The notes under the pieces are model-generated. The model had not been told where the DNA came from and searched no databases. It saw only the letters and a program-made list of their open reading frames with translations. The position numbers and the translations under genes were made by a program. DNA of 64,000 nt from Okapia johnstoni (lineage: Eukaryota; Chordata; Mammalia; Artiodactyla; Giraffidae): positions 58,084,730 through 58,148,729 of the forward strand of contig CM044317.1 in assembly GCA_024291935.2 (NCBI GenBank), in the 5' to 3' direction. Shown here in pieces: positions 11,970 through 24,552 of the stretch; the stretch's first letter is position 1, and each line of letters starts with the position of its first letter.

Positions 11970-12979
11970 AGCTTAAAACTTGTGTTATAATTATAGCTTT
12001 ACAAAACGTTATGATTTTTACAGGAATTAAGCCAAGAAATATATTTATAAGTACTTTATATTTACTGATATATTTTCCATTTCCTGTGTTGTTGTTTCTC
12101 TGGATTCAAGTTGCCATCTGGTGCTACTTCCTCTCAGCCTAAGGAACTTCTTTTAGTATTTCTTGTAAAGTTGGTCAGCTAGCAACAAATTCTCTCAGTC
12201 TTCACCTGGAAATGTCTTTATTTCATTTTAATTACGAAAGAATAGTTTTATTAAATATAGAGCTCTTGGTTGACAAGTTTGTTTGTTTCAGCAGTTTGAA
12301 TATATGATTCTACCCTCTTTTGGTCTTTGTGGTTTCAGACAGGAAATTGATCATTAATCATATTGTTCTCTTGTACATGGTGAGTCATCTTCTCTAACTG
12401 GTTTCAATATTTTCTCTTGTCTTTGGCTTCCAGTAACTTGACTGTGATGTGTCTAGGTGTGAATCTCTTATTTATTCTCTTTGGGGTGTGTTGAGCTTCT
12501 GTGGTCTGTAGATTACTATTTTCATCAAATCTGAGAAATTTTCATTCATATGTCATTGAATATTTTTCTGTCATTTTCTCTCAGCCTTCAGGGACTCCAA
12601 TGACATGTATGTTGATGTGCTCATTGTTATCCCACCAGTCTCTTAGGCTCAATTTATTTTTCCTTAATCTTTTTCCTCTCTGTTTTTAAGACTGAGTAAT
12701 TTCTAACGATCTATGTTCATGCTCACTGATTTTTCTTCTGTGACTTCCTCTCATATATTATTAAATTTTGGCTATATATATTTCAACTCAATTTCCATTA
12801 GATTCTTTTTTATAATGTCTGTTTCTTTGTTGAGATTCTCTATTTGTTGAATCTTTGCCATTACACTATTCTTTAATTCTTAAGCAAGGTTTCCTTTAGT
12901 TCTTTGAACATATTTATAATAGCTACTTTAAAGTCATTACTTGTTAAATCTAATTTCTGGGTCCACTCATAGTTAGTTT
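11970..12979 (-). mobile_element. Old L1, right part
   Basis: The AT-rich antisense L1 5' portion includes 'cttttagtatttcttgtaaag', 'ctcttttggtctttgtggttt' and 'gactccaatgacatgtatgt', segments known from antisense 5' regions of mammalian L1. It is probably the continuation of the element at 7025-8655, split by the BovB at 8656. Confidence 0.65.
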
Positions 12980-15900
12980 CCTTTTTTTTCCTTAATTTGT
13001 ATTCGGGTATAGTTAATTTACAATGTTGTGCTAGTTTCTACTGTACAGCAAAGTGAATCATCTATATGTACACATATATCCCCTCTTTTTTGGATTTCCT
13101 TCCCATTTAGGTCACCATATAGCATTGAGTAGAGTTCCCTGTGCTATACAGTAGATTCTCATTAGTAATCTATTTTATACATAGTACCAATAGTGTGTAT
13201 ATGTCAATCCCAACTCCCAGTTCATCTCACCACCCCTTTGTCCCTCTTGGTATCCATATGTTTGTTCTCTATGTCTGCGTGTCTATTTCTCCTTTGCAAA
13301 TAAGATCATCAATACCATTTCTCTAGATTCCACATATCTGTGTGGAATACAACATTTGTTTTTCTCTTTCTTACTTCACTCTCTATGACAGTCTCTGGGT
13401 CCATCCATGTCTATATAAATGACCCAATTTCATTCCTTTTTATGGCTGAATAATATTCCATTATATATGTGTACCACATCTTTATCCATTCTTTGTTTGA
13501 TGGACATTAGATTGCTTCCATGTCCTGGCTATTGTAAATAGTACTGCAGTGAACATTGAGGTGCTTGTGTCTTTTTGAATTATGGTTTTTTCTGGGTATA
13601 TGCCCAGTAGTGGAATTGCTGGGTCACATGATAGTTCTATTTTTAGTTTGTTAAGGATACTCCATAATGGCTGTATACATTTACATTCCCACCAACAGTG
13701 CAAGGGAGTTCTCTTTTCTCCACACCCTTTCCAGCATTTGTTGTTTCTAGATTTTGTGGTGATGACCATCCTGACTGGTGTGACGTGACACCTCATTGTA
13801 GTTTTGATCTGCCTCTCTCTAGTAATTAGTGGTGCTCAGCATCTTTTCATGTGTCTGTGTGTCCTCTTTGGAGAAATGTCCATTTAGGTTTGCACTCATT
13901 TTTTGATTGGGTTGTTTTTTTTTAATATTAAACTGAATGAGCTGTTTGTATATTTTAGAAATTACTCCTTTGTCAATTGCTTTGCTTGCAAATATTTTCT
14001 CTCATTCTGAGGGTTGTCTTTTTGTCTTATTTTTGGTTTCCTTTGCTGTGAAAAACCTTTTAAGTTTAATTAGGTTCCATTGTTTTTTTTTATTCTCGTG
14101 ACTCCAGGTTGGTCAAATATTTTGCTGTGATTTATGCTAAAGGGTGTTTGTTCTGCCTGTGTTTTCCTCTAAGAGTTTTATAGTGGCTGGCCTTACATTT
14201 AGGTCTTTAATCCATTTTGAATTTATTTTTGTGTATGGTGTTAGACGTATTCTAATTCCATTCTTTTACATATAGCTGTCCAGTTTTCCCAGCACCACTT
14301 TTTGAAGAGGGTCTTTATTCCATTGTATATGCTAGCCTTCTTTGTCATAGAGTAAGTGACCATAGGTACATGGGTTTATCTCTGGGCTTTCTGTCCTGTT
14401 AGACTGATCTATATTTCTGTTTTTGTGTCAGTACCATACTGACTCGATTACTGTAACCTTGTACTACAGTATGAAGTCAGGGAGCCTGATTCCTCCAGCT
14501 CTTTTGTTTTGTTTTCTTTTCTTTTTCTCAAGATTGCTTTTGCTATTCGAGGTCTTTTGTGGTTTCAAACAAATTGTAAAATTTTTGTTCTAGTTCTGTG
14601 GAAAATGCCATTGGTGATTTGATAGGGATTGCATTGAATCGTAGATTGCTTTGGGTAGTGTAATCATTTTCACAGTGTTGATTCTTCCAATGCAAGAACA
14701 TGGTATATATTTCCATCTATTTGTGTTGTCTTTGATATCTTTCATCAGTATCTTACAGTTTTCTGTGTACAGGTCTTTTGCCTCCTTAGGTGATTTTATT
14801 CCTAGGTATTTTATTCTTTTTGTTGCAATGATACATGGGATTGTTTCTTTAATTTCTCTTTCTGATCTTTTGTTTTTAGTGTATAGGAATGCAAGAGAAT
14901 TCTGTGAATTAATTTTGTATCCTGTGACTTTACTAAATTCATTGATTAGCTCTAGTAGTTTGCTGGTGATATCTTTAGGATTTTCTGTGTATGTATCATA
15001 TCACCTGCAAACAGTGACAGTTTAACTTCTTTTCCAATTTATATTCCTTTTATTTCTTTTTCTTCTCTGATTGCTATGTCTAGGACTTTTAAAACCATTT
15101 TGGGTAATAGTGGGTATAGTGGGTAACCTTGTCTTGTTCCTGGTTTTAGAGGAAGTTCTTCTTTCTCACGAATGAGAATAATGTTTGCTGTGGGTTTATC
15201 ATATATGGCCTTTATTATATTCAGGTGGATTCCCTCTATGTCCACTTTCTGTAGAGTGTTTTTTAATCATAAATGGGTGTTGAATTTTGTCAATAGCTTC
15301 TTCTGCATCTATTGAGATGATAATAGGGTTTTTATTTTTCAGTTTATTAATATGGTATATCATATTGATTTGCATATATTGAATCCCTGCATCCCTGGGA
15401 TAAATCCCACTTGATCATGATGTATGGTCCTTTTAATGTGTTGTTGGATTTGGATTGCTTGTATTTTGTTGAGGATTTTTGTGTCTGTGTTCATTAGTGA
15501 TATTGACCTGTAATTTTCTTTTTGAGTGATATCTTTGTTTTTGGTATCAGGGTGATGGTAGCCTCACAGAATGAGTTTGGGAGTGTTCCTCCCTCTGCAG
15601 GTTTTTGGAAGAGTTTAAGAAGTTTAGCTCTTCTCTAAATGTTTGATAGAATTTTCTGGTGAAGCCATCGGGTCTGGACTTTTGTTTGTTGGAAGATTTT
15701 TAATCTCTGTTTCAATTTTATTACTTGTAATTGTTCTGTTCATATTTTCTATTTCTTCCTAGTTCAGTCTTGGAAGGTTGTACCTTTCTAAGAATTTGTC
15801 CGTTTCTTCCAGGTTGCCCATTCTATTGGCATATAGTTGCTTGTAGTAGTCTCTTATGATCCTTTGTGTTTCTGCAGCGTCAGTTGTAACTTCTCCTTTT

Positions 15901-16428
15901 ACATTTCTAATTTTATTGATTTGAGTCCTCTCCCTTTTTTTCTTAATAAGTTTGGCTAAAGTTTTATTAATTTTGCTTATCTTCTCAAAGAACCAGCTTT
16001 TAGTTTTGTTGATCTTTGCTATTTTTCTTTTCATTTCTATCTCATTTATTTCTTCTCTGATATTTCCTTACTAACTTTGGGTTTTATTTGTTCTTTTATC
16101 TCTAATTGCTTTAGGTGTAAGGCTAGGTTGTTTATTTGAGATTTTTCTTATTTCTCAAGGTAAGATTGTATTGTTATAAACTTCCCTGTTAGAACTGCTT
16201 TTGCTGCATTTCATAGGTTTGGGGTCATTGTGTTTTCGTTGTCATTTTTTCCAGGTATTTTTTAATTTCCTCTGATTTCTTCAGCGATCTCTTGGTTATT
16301 TAGTAGCACAGTTAGTTTCTATTTGCTTCTCCCCTGAGTATGGATCATTCATTTTGGAGTATGAATCAGATTTTCTGTGTCTTCACATGTCTTATAATTT
16401 TTGTTGAAATCTTGACAGTTTAGATAAT
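12980..16428 (-). mobile_element. L1 LINE, antisense, 3.4 kb
   Basis: The 3' UTR lies at the left (from 'cttaatttgtattcgggtatag'), and ORF2 runs rightward on the minus strand. Recognisable ORF2 pieces are [15 protein letters not shown] and [19 protein letters not shown] (minus frame 13482-13796), [20 protein letters not shown] (15039-15245) and [20 protein letters not shown] (15759-16034). Frame breaks separate these, so the element is inactive. The extent exceeds 3 kb, but ORF1 and the 5' UTR are missing. Confidence 0.9.
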
Positions 16429-16429
16429 A

Positions 16430-16538
16430 TATTGGTTCAACTCTGGACTCTAGACCTAATGAAGCTCAGGTTTTTGATGATTCATCACAGAAAGAATTCA
16501 GTGAGAGACAGAGTGATGGGTAAAAAAGTGATTTATTC
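16430..16538 (-). mobile_element. LTR-like fragment, left half
   Basis: The text 'aagaattcagtgagagacag ... agtgatttattcag' resembles the antisense of the polyadenylation region of artiodactyl endogenous retroviral LTRs. A BovB fragment follows at once, and a matching continuation seems to lie at 17272-17480. The assignment rests on resemblance only. Confidence 0.4.
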
Positions 16539-17271
16539 AGAACTAAAGAGCCTTTTGATGAAAGTGAAAGAGGAGAGTGAAAAAGCTAGCTTAAAATTTA
16601 ACATTCAAAAAACCAATATCATGGCATCTGGTCCCATCACTTCATGGCAAATAGATGGGGAAACAATGGAAACAGTGAGAGCCCTTATTTTCTTGGGCTC
16701 CAAAATCACTGCAGATGGTGACTGCAGCCATGAAATTAAAAAGATGCTTGCTTCTTGGAAGGAAAGCTATGACCAACCTAGACAGCATATTAAAAAGCAG
16801 AGACATTACTTTACTGACAGAGGTCCGTCTGCTCAGGGCTATGGTTTTTCTAGTGGTCATGTGTGGATGTGAGAGTTGGACCATAAAGAAAGCTGAGCAC
16901 CAAAGAATTGATGCTTTTGAACTGTGGTATTGGAGAAGACTCTTGAGAGTCCGTTGGACAGCAGGGAGATCAAACCATTCAGTCCTGAATATTTATTGAA
17001 AGGACTGATACTGAAGCCGAAGCTCCAATACTTTGGCCACTTGATGCGAAGAACTGACTCATTGGAAAAGACCCTGATGCTGGGAAAGATTGAAAGCAGG
17101 AGGAGAAAGGGATGACAGAGGATGAGATGGTTGGATGGCATCACCAACTTGATGGACTTGAGTTTGAACAAGCTCTGGGAGTTGATAATGGACAAGGAAT
17201 CCTGGTGTGCTGCAGTCCATGGGGTTGCAAAGAGTTGGACACAACTGAGCGACTGAGCTGAACTGGAACTG
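16539..17271 (+). mobile_element. BovB 3' fragment, plus strand
   Basis: About 730 bases of the BovB 3' end in plus orientation, starting at 'aactaaagagccttttgatg' and ending 'gagcgactgagctgaactgg'. Frames 16432-16872 and 16715-16999 keep recognisable reverse-transcriptase C-terminal text (MCGCESWTIKKAEHQRIDAF). An early frameshift near 16740 separates them. Confidence 0.93.
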
Positions 17272-17480
17272 TCATGGCACCCACGGGTGTGTCATTTAGC
17301 TTGCTGATTGAGGATCAAGGTCTAATAGAAGTCGACTTTCTGCCATCTTGGACCCATTTGATTCTAATAGGTTTGTGTTGTGTCCTTGGTCTGTCATCCT
17401 TTCAAAAGTTGTGCCTGGCCCCTTTCCCTCCTGTTACAATTGGGCAGAGATGGTGCTCAAACACCTTAAGTTTATAACAT
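17272..17480 (-). mobile_element. LTR-like fragment, right half
   Basis: The words 'gtcatggcacccacgggtgt', 'gtgtcatttagcttgctgat' and 'ctgccatcttggacccattt' resemble the antisense U3 region of bovine-type LTRs. If this is right, the BovB fragment at 16539-17271 divided one LTR. I give this low weight because no terminal repeat can be checked by eye. Confidence 0.35.
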
Positions 17481-18355
17481 CCATTTTCTGCTGATAGATC
17501 TGTGTGTGGGTTGAGGAATTCACTCAAAGTTCAGTCAGGCTGCCTAACTTTTACTTACTTCCAGGCTCTCTTGACTCTCCCCTGTACACATGCATAGTTT
17601 CCTCGACAATCAGAGATGCGTGGAAGATGATACAGTTTTTCTGTGGCTCTGTCATGTCGAGGATTTCTGCTTTACATTTCTGGCTGGTCAGCTGCTCACC
17701 GCAACCACAGCTGCAATTTCAGGCTAACAGAGCTATGACTTTTACTTTTCAATTCCTACTGAGTTTGCTGCCTTTATTGACAACACTGCTGGCTGTGGGT
17801 TTTCACCTTCCATCCAAGTCAAATTCACCCCACCTGTGATAGTGAGGCTGCTGGTTTTCACAGCCAGTATTGCCCTGATAAAATTACCAGGCTATTTGTG
17901 CTGGAGACACAGGGGAAAGAGCAGCTCCAGCCATGAAGGTCACAGACTCTCAACATTCTTTCATAAAACTTTAGCAGCTTTTCATGACAAAATGTATCTC
18001 GACTTATTTCCCTTTGGTTGATTTCCAAAGCCATGGAATTGTTTCTTTGGGCATGAGAATTTGCCATCCTACAGCCAGAAGTCTTGCCCAATATATATTT
18101 TTAAAATGTAATCACACTGTACATCTTGTTCCCTACACTGAGAAGTCTAACTATTCTAGGTTTTTAGTTTGATTTGTGCATATGATCATTTGGCTTCTTT
18201 TTATTGATTTTCTAAATTCCCAAATTGAACTTTTGGGATAATTCCCTTCTTTGACCCAGAAGCCCTTTGAAAATTTAAAGAAATATTAAGTGATCATGTA
18301 GTCAGAAGACTCCTAACTTAAGCACCTTGAAGCCCTAAGAGTGGGAGAAGGTAGT
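17481..18355. other. Intergenic sequence, nothing recognised
   Basis: About 870 bases. The 111-codon frame at 17504-17839 has no family motif and overlaps other frames. The sequence may be old repeat, but I cannot assign it. Confidence 0.4.
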
Positions 18356-18367
18356 AACAGAAACAGG

Positions 18368-18564
18368 ACTGTGCTTAGTCACTCTGTCATGTCCAACCTT
18401 TTACAACCCCGCGAACTGTAGCCCACTAGGCTCCCCTGTCCATGGGGATTCTCCAGGCAAGAATACTGGAGTGGATTGCCATGCCCTCCTCCAGGGGATC
18501 TTCCCCACACAGGTCTCCTGCATTGTAGGTGGGTCCTTTACTGTCTGAGCCACCAGGGAAGCCC
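18368..18564 (-). mobile_element. Bov-tA SINE with 12-bp duplication
   Basis: A nearly complete reverse-oriented Bov-tA ('gcaagaatactggagtgg', 'caggtctcctgcattgtagg', 'gagccaccagggaagccc'). It is flanked by a perfect target-site duplication AACAGAAACAGG at 18356-18367 and 18565-18576. The perfect duplication implies a fairly recent insertion for this window. Confidence 0.93.
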
Positions 18565-18576
18565 AACAGAAACAGG

Positions 18577-19398
18577 GAGGAGCATCGATACATTATTTTC
18601 AAAGTTTAAAAAACTGCTCAGGGAAGTTGTACAATGATCAGAGATAAGGCTTATCTAACCACCAACGTCCCATTATCTAACTTTTGGACTGGACTTACTT
18701 CAACTCAGAATAAGAATTCTGGTAATCTTATGCTGATCAGAGGTTTTTGTTGGTAGTTATAAATAGCACTGGTTAACAAAAGTGGGAGGGTAAGCCGATT
18801 ATTATCTAATAGAGAAGTTTATTTTAAACCTGGGTGTGCGTCCAAGGAAACAAAGTAACAATCAAAGGGATCCTTGGAGATAAAATGGGTGGAAATCTCT
18901 GATGTGGCCCAGATCTCCTTGGTACAGATGAAGGAAACTGAAACCAGTCTAATTGCAGGTTAATAGCAGGACCCAAACCTACATCTATGGACAGCTCAGC
19001 TTACCCTTTAAGCCTACAAACATATTGTGGTATACATTGCACGGCCGCTGTCAACTAATATAAACCACAGACCAGTGGTAATAGAACTTTCTGCGATGAT
19101 GGAAATGTTCATATTGTACTGCCCAAAATAGTAGCCACTAGTCACATATAGCTATTAAGTACTTGAAATGTGGCTAGTAAAACTGAAGAACTAAATTGAA
19201 TTTTTCGATTTAATTTGATTATAGTGACTAATGTTTCGGAGAATAAAGATACAGACATTTGTGTCATTTGTGAAACTAAGTTCCTCCTCTAAGTTATTCA
19301 AAGTATAAGGCAATTATGTTCAAGCTTTAAACCACAAAATCTTTTCTTTAAAAAAGTGTGTGTGCCAAGAGGTAGACACAACTGAGCACAGCACATGT

Positions 19399-19399
<1 letters not shown>
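18577..19399. other. Intergenic sequence, nothing recognised
   Basis: About 820 bases of AT-rich unique-looking sequence before a CA microsatellite. I see no repeat boundary or coding signal. Confidence 0.45.
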
Positions 19400-19442
<43 letters not shown>

Positions 19443-19450
19443 ATATATAT
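19400..19450. repeat. (AC)n then (AT)n microsatellite
   Basis: About 18 AC units run to 19436, followed by ACATACACATATATATAT. The length is likely to vary between individuals. Confidence 0.97.
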
Positions 19451-19699
19451 AGTTTCCAAATCAATTTAAAGTGTAAACTAGCAGAGCTAACGTGGGAGTA
19501 AGACTGCACTGAGCACAGTGTGAAAATCACCAACAAAAAAATGCAGGAAAACAGAGGAGCAGCAGGTAATTTCCCTAAGAAATATTTACTGGGCAGCAGC
19601 TGGCATCAGCAGCTGGCAGCACTGGTCTAGAGGTTGTAGAAGTTACACAGAAAATATACCCCCTGCCATGAAGAGAGCAAAGAGACAACAGTGTTTATC

Positions 19700-19892
19700 A
19701 ATAACATCTCAGCCAGATGCTGACAATACCTTAACTCATTTGGTCGTTGTATTAGCCCTATGAAGTAAGGACTATGATCCTCATTTCACAGTTTAGTCCA
19801 CAAGGCTCTGAGAGAGAAACTGTTCACCTAAGGGCACACACACAACTGGTCAGGAGGAGCTGGAACCCATGTCTGCCTGACCCAAACCTGTG
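19700..19892 (+). mobile_element. MIR SINE
   Basis: The diverged core of the mammalian-wide MIR is readable: 'taactcatttggtcgttgta', 'ctatgaagtaaggactatga', 'cctcatttcacagtttagtc' and a final 'gctggaacccatgtctgcct'. Confidence 0.75.
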
Positions 19893-20334
19893 TTGTGCCC
19901 CTCCGAGGCTCATCATACAGATGGGGAGCTTGTCAGCACCTAGAGGCTCAAGTGAGCTTCCTTGGGAACTAGAAATGTGAGAAATAATATTTTTCTATGA
20001 GGTTAAGTTGTCAGTGGATCAAACAGGAGATACTTACAAATAGCTCCCAGGCCCAGAAGTTTCTGTGAAATATATTCAATGTCTAAATAAATTTTAAATG
20101 CCAGATGGAATATATTCAGTATCCAATAAATAGTTGTCAGATGGGGCTTGGGGTGGGTCAGCCATGAAAGAACAGAAAAGGAGAGGCTAATATGACAGAT
20201 TAAAAACAAGACAGACATAGGCACAGTCAGGAACCAGAACTCAGCCGAGGAGTTGAGTATTTCTAACCCAGACACAGGTTCCCTGGGCATCCAACTGTGA
20301 GGTGACTAGATCAGTGTGATAGTGTGATGTAATA

Positions 20335-21112
20335 GATGTATATATGTTTGGTCTTTATTCCCAGTTGCTGGCACAGAACTCATAAACCCTTGTATTGGTA
20401 ATTTTCTGAGTGATAGGGGCAGTTGTAGCATCTTTTGTTCTCATGCTTGGTCTTAGTCCCTGGTTCCTGACACAAGAGCTTCTAAGATTCTTGGAATCTT
20501 GAGGGTGATGAGTGTCTTTTTGTATACTATGAGGTGATGGATGGCTGAGGGCGCCTAGATAGTTTCAGGATAAGGGCTCGTCACCAGAACAACCAAGGCA
20601 TGATTTCAGCCCCACTCTCCAACCTCTGGGGAAGGGAGTTAATCACCAATTGCCAATGGTTCAAACAATTGTGTCTATGTAACGGAAACTTCATGAAACT
20701 TCTGAACAGAGTTTGGAGAATTTCTGGGTTGAGGAGCGCATCAAGGTGCTGGGAGGGCGAGGTGCCTGGAGAGGGCACAGAAGCGTCACAGCCACCACCC
20801 TTCCTCCCCTCCAACATACCTTGCTCAGTGCATCTTTTCTGTTTGGCTGTTCCTGCATTATATCCTTTATAATAAACTGGTAATAATAAATAACAGTTCT
20901 GTGCGCTGTTCTAGCACATTATCAGACCTGATCCCGAACACAAAACTGACTCTGAAGTCGGGACAGTCTTGTGGGACTGAGCCCTCAAACTGTGGGGATT
21001 TCACCAACTCTAGGTGGTTACTGTCAGGATTGAACTGTAGAACACCCATTTTATGTCTGCAGAAAACTGAAGAATTGCTTGGTTTCAAAAACCTAGTGTC
21101 AGAAGTATTTTG
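20335..21112 (+). mobile_element. Old retroviral-type LTR
   Basis: The layout is that of an LTR. A GC-richer middle ('ggtgctgggagggcgaggtg', 'ctggagagggcacagaagcg') leads to 'cttttctgtttggctgttcc', the AATAAA-bearing stretch 'tttataataaactggtaata' near 20870, then 'cagtcttgtgggactgagcc' and 'tctgcagaaaactgaagaat'. I recognise this organisation from common mammalian LTR families but cannot fix the name. No internal viral genes are visible on either side. Confidence 0.6.
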
Positions 21113-21467
21113 AATAGAATTGGATCATAATTTGCAGCCTGTGGAGCTTGAAATCAGGGAATGTTTGTGTCTAGGCTCACTGTGCCCTCCTCATGGGCTG
21201 CCTGCAGGAGGAAGCTGTGCCAACTAGGGAGCACTTTTTCCTCCTTAGGGATGGATGTCTGTCATTGCAGTTCTCCCGAAAGACCCTGACCGCTGACTCA
21301 GGCTCCTCAGCCATGGCCCGGGTGTCTTCCTCCCTCTAGAGAAAGCCATTCCAACCCCAGAGGAAAATAGGAGTTGATACGTAGAGCCTTTGCCTTAGAG
21401 GTTTTTGTCCTTGGACAGAGATTTCTCGTGGTGAATTTTAAAGGTAACTGATTACAATGACATAGCT
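21113..21467. other. Intergenic sequence, nothing recognised
   Basis: About 350 bases of moderately GC-rich unique-looking sequence with no supported feature. Confidence 0.45.
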
Positions 21468-21481
21468 TCCCATGAAGTTTT

Positions 21482-21630
21482 CTTTTTGTGGGTTTTTAAA
21501 AATATTTGTTTATTTGGCCATGCTGAGTCTTAGTTGCAGCATGTGGAATCTAGTTCCCTGACCAGAATCCAGCCTGGGTCCCTGTATTAGAAGCACAGAG
21601 TCTTAGCCACTGGACCACCAGGGAAGTCCC
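21482..21630 (-). mobile_element. CHR-type tRNA-Glu SINE with 14-bp duplication
   Basis: A reverse-oriented SINE that ends in 'ccactggaccaccagggaagtccc'. It is flanked by a perfect duplication TCCCATGAAGTTTT at 21468-21481 and 21631-21644. The A-rich tail appears as 'ttttgtgggtttttaaaaat' at its left end. Confidence 0.92.
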
Positions 21631-21721
21631 TCCCATGAAGTTTTGGGAGCAAATGTGCTGATCGAACATTGAGATGTGAGATTCAGATTTCAGTAATTGG
21701 CCGAACTCATTGACTCTGAGT

Positions 21722-21873
21722 GGGCTCAGAAGTTAGCAAAGACTTCAAAGCAGCTATTAGTAGTAAGTTCAAAGAATTAAAGGAAACTCTGATGGCAGTG
21801 ACTGAATATATAGTGAGTCTCAATGAGGAAGTAGAAATTGTAAAAAAACAAAAAAAAAAAAAAAAAAAAAAAA
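21722..21873 (+). mobile_element. L1 ORF1-region fragment and poly(A)
   Basis: The sequence 'gttagcaaagacttcaaagc' and the following Lys/Glu-rich coding text (ISSKFKELKETLMAVTEYIV) resemble the upstream ORF1 region of L1. It runs into about 30 A residues at 21844-21874. The tract could be an expanded internal A run or an insertion tail. Confidence 0.55.
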
Positions 21874-22336
21874 AACCCAATGGGACATTCACTTACAGCA
21901 CAGAGTGAGGAGGTCAACACATCCTCTCTTAGAAATTATAAATCTGGAGAAAACGGTCAAAACATATACAACATTTACCTCCTAGAACTGAGGAATGCTT
22001 TGTTCAAACAGAATACCTGGAACTCACCAGGTAAATGGGAAAAATGGAAAATACCTGAGAAAGAAGCAGACAGCCCATCTCCTGCCGCCCTTCTCCCCAC
22101 TTGACTTGCTGCCTCCTTTGGTGGATCTGTAACACCCCCTTGAGAACCATGGCAGTGAACCAACCAACTGGCAGTGTAGGGTGAACTCAGGCTCTCAAGG
22201 CCTTTAAAGCCCAGGGTAAAATTCTGGATTATTTAATAATAATCCCATCTTTAGCTGGCCTTAGTTTAGCTCAGCAGGTCTCACTCGAACAAATACCTCC
22301 CAGAGGGCTATTTAGAAATTTGTAGGGATTTTGTGA

Positions 22337-24552
22337 TGGTTGTTCAGTCACTCATTTGTGTCCAACTCTTCACCACCCTATGGACTGCAGCACTCCAGGC
22401 TTCCCTGTCCTTCACCATCTCCTGGACTTTACTCAAACTCATGTCCATTGAGTTGATGATGCCACTCAACCATCTCATCCTCTCTCATCCCCTTCTCCTC
22501 CTGCCCTCAATCTTTCCCAGCATCAGGGCCTTTTCCAGTGAGTTACCTCTTCACATCAGGTGGCCAAAGTATTGAAACTTCAGCATCAATCCTTCCAATG
22601 AATATTCAAGGTTGATTTCCTTTAGGACTGACTGGTTTGATCTGCTTGCTGTCCAAGGGACCCTCAAGAGTCTTCTCCAGTACAATTTGAAAGCATCAGT
22701 TTTTCAGTGCTCAGCCTTCTTTATGGTCCAACTCTCATATCCGTATATGGCTACTGGAAAAACCATAGCTTTGACTATACGGACCTTTGTCAGCAAAGTG
22801 ATATCTCTGCTTTTTAATACACTATCTAGGTTTTCATAGCTTTTCTTCCAAGGAACAAGTGTCTTTTAATTTCATGGCTGCAGTTACCATCTGCTGTGAT
22901 TTTGGAGCCCAAGAAAATAAAGTCTGTCACTGTTTCCATTTTTTTCCCTATCTATTGCCGTGAAGTGATAGGATTGGATGCCATGATCTTAGTTTTTTGA
23001 ATGTTGATTTATAAGCAAGCCTTTTCACTCTACTCTTTCACCTTCATCAAGAGTCTCTTTAGTTCCTCTTCACTTTCTGCCATTAGGGTGGTGTCATCTG
23101 AATATCTGAGGTTATTGATATTTCCTGGCAATCTTGATTCCAGATTGAGCTTCATCCAGCCCAGCATTTCTCATGATGTACTCTGAATAGAAGTTAAATA
23201 AGACAATATACAGCCTTGATGTACTCCTTTACCAATTTTGAACCAGTCCATTGTTCCATGTCCAATTCTAATTGTTGCTTCTTGACCTGCATACAGATTT
23301 TGAAGGAGGCAAGTAAGGTGGTCTGATATTCCCATCTCTTTAAGAATTTTCCATTGTTTGTTATGATTCACATAGTCAAAGGCTTTAGTGTAGTCAATGA
23401 AGCAGAAGTAGATGTTTTCCTGGAATTCCCATGCTTTTTCTGTGCTCTAATGGATGTTGGCAATTTGATCTCTGGTTCCTCTGCCTTTTCTAAATTCAGC
23501 CTGAGCATCTGGAAATTCTTGGTTGACATAATATTGAAGCCTAGCTTGCAGAATTTTGAGCATTACTTTGCTAGCATGAGAAATGAGTGCAACTGTGCAG
23601 TAGTTTGAACATTCTTTGACATTACCCTTCTTTTGGGGTTGGAATGAAAACTGATCTTTTCCATTCCTGTGGCCCCTGCTGAGTTTTCCAAATTTGTTGG
23701 GCTGTTGACTGCAGCACTTTCACAGCATTACCTTTTATGGTTTGAAATAGCTCATCTGGAATTCCATCACTTCCACTAGCTTTGTTTGTAGTAATGCTTC
23801 GTAAGGCCCACTTGACTTCATATTTCAGGAAATCTGACTCTAGGTGAGTGATCACACCATCGTGGTTATCTGGGTCATTAAGACCTATTTTGTACCATTC
23901 TTCTGAGTATTCTGGGCTTCCTTTGTAGCTCAGTTGGTGAAGAATCTGCCTGAAGTACAGGAGACCTGGGTTCGATCCCTAGTTGGGAAGATCCCCTGGA
24001 GAAGGAAATGGCAACCCACTCCAGTATCCTTGCCTGGAAAATCTCATGGACAGAAGAACCTGATGGGCTGCAGTCCATGGGGTCGCAAAGAGTCAGGCAT
24101 GACTGAGGGACTAACACTTACTTTTACTTACTTTGTGTATTCTTGCCACTTCTTCCTAATATCTTCTGCTTCTGTTAGATCCATACCATTTCTGTCCTTT
24201 ATTATGCCCATCATTGCATGAAATGTTCTCTTTGTATCTCTCATTTTCTTGAAGAAATCTCTAGTCTTTCCCATTCTATTGTTTTCCTCTGTTTCTTTGC
24301 TTTGTTCACTTAAGGCTTTCCTATCTCTCTGCTCTTTTCTGGAACTCTGCATTCAGATGGATATATCTTTTCTCCTTTGTCTTTTGCTTCTCTTGTTTTC
24401 TTTTAAGGTCTCCTCAGACAACCGTGTTGCCTATTTGCATTTCTTTGTCTTGGGGACAGTTTTGATCTCCATCTCCTGTACAGTGTTACAAACCTCCGTC
24501 CATAGTTCTTCAGGCACTCTGTCTATCAGATCTAATCCCTTGAATCTATTTG
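22337..24552 (-). mobile_element. BovB LINE, 5'-truncated, 2.0 kb
   Basis: A minus-strand BovB from the 3' end ('gttgttcagtcactcatttg') through the reverse transcriptase and into the end of the endonuclease linker (the reverse of 'gatagacagagtgcctgaag', about 24515). The minus frame 23622-23855 keeps ITHLESDFLKYEVKWALRSI. The frame is broken repeatedly. A Bov-tA SINE sits within it at 23914-24131. Confidence 0.94.
23914..24131 (+). mobile_element. Bov-tA SINE nested in BovB
   Basis: A complete plus-oriented Bov-tA: GGGCTTCCTTTGTAGCTCAG head, 'gggttcgatccctagttggg' box B region, 'ggcaacccactccagtatcc', and a TTTTACTTA tail. The BovB words TCTGAGTATTCT (23902-23913) and TTTGTGTATTCT (24132-24143) frame it, matching at 10 of 12 bases. 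They are consistent with a degraded target-site duplication. Confidence 0.9.

Noticed and set aside
18368..18564. tRNA gene in Bov-tA or CHR SINEs
   Set aside because: The tRNA-like boxes belong to SINE heads with no intact cloverleaf, so no functional tRNA is called.
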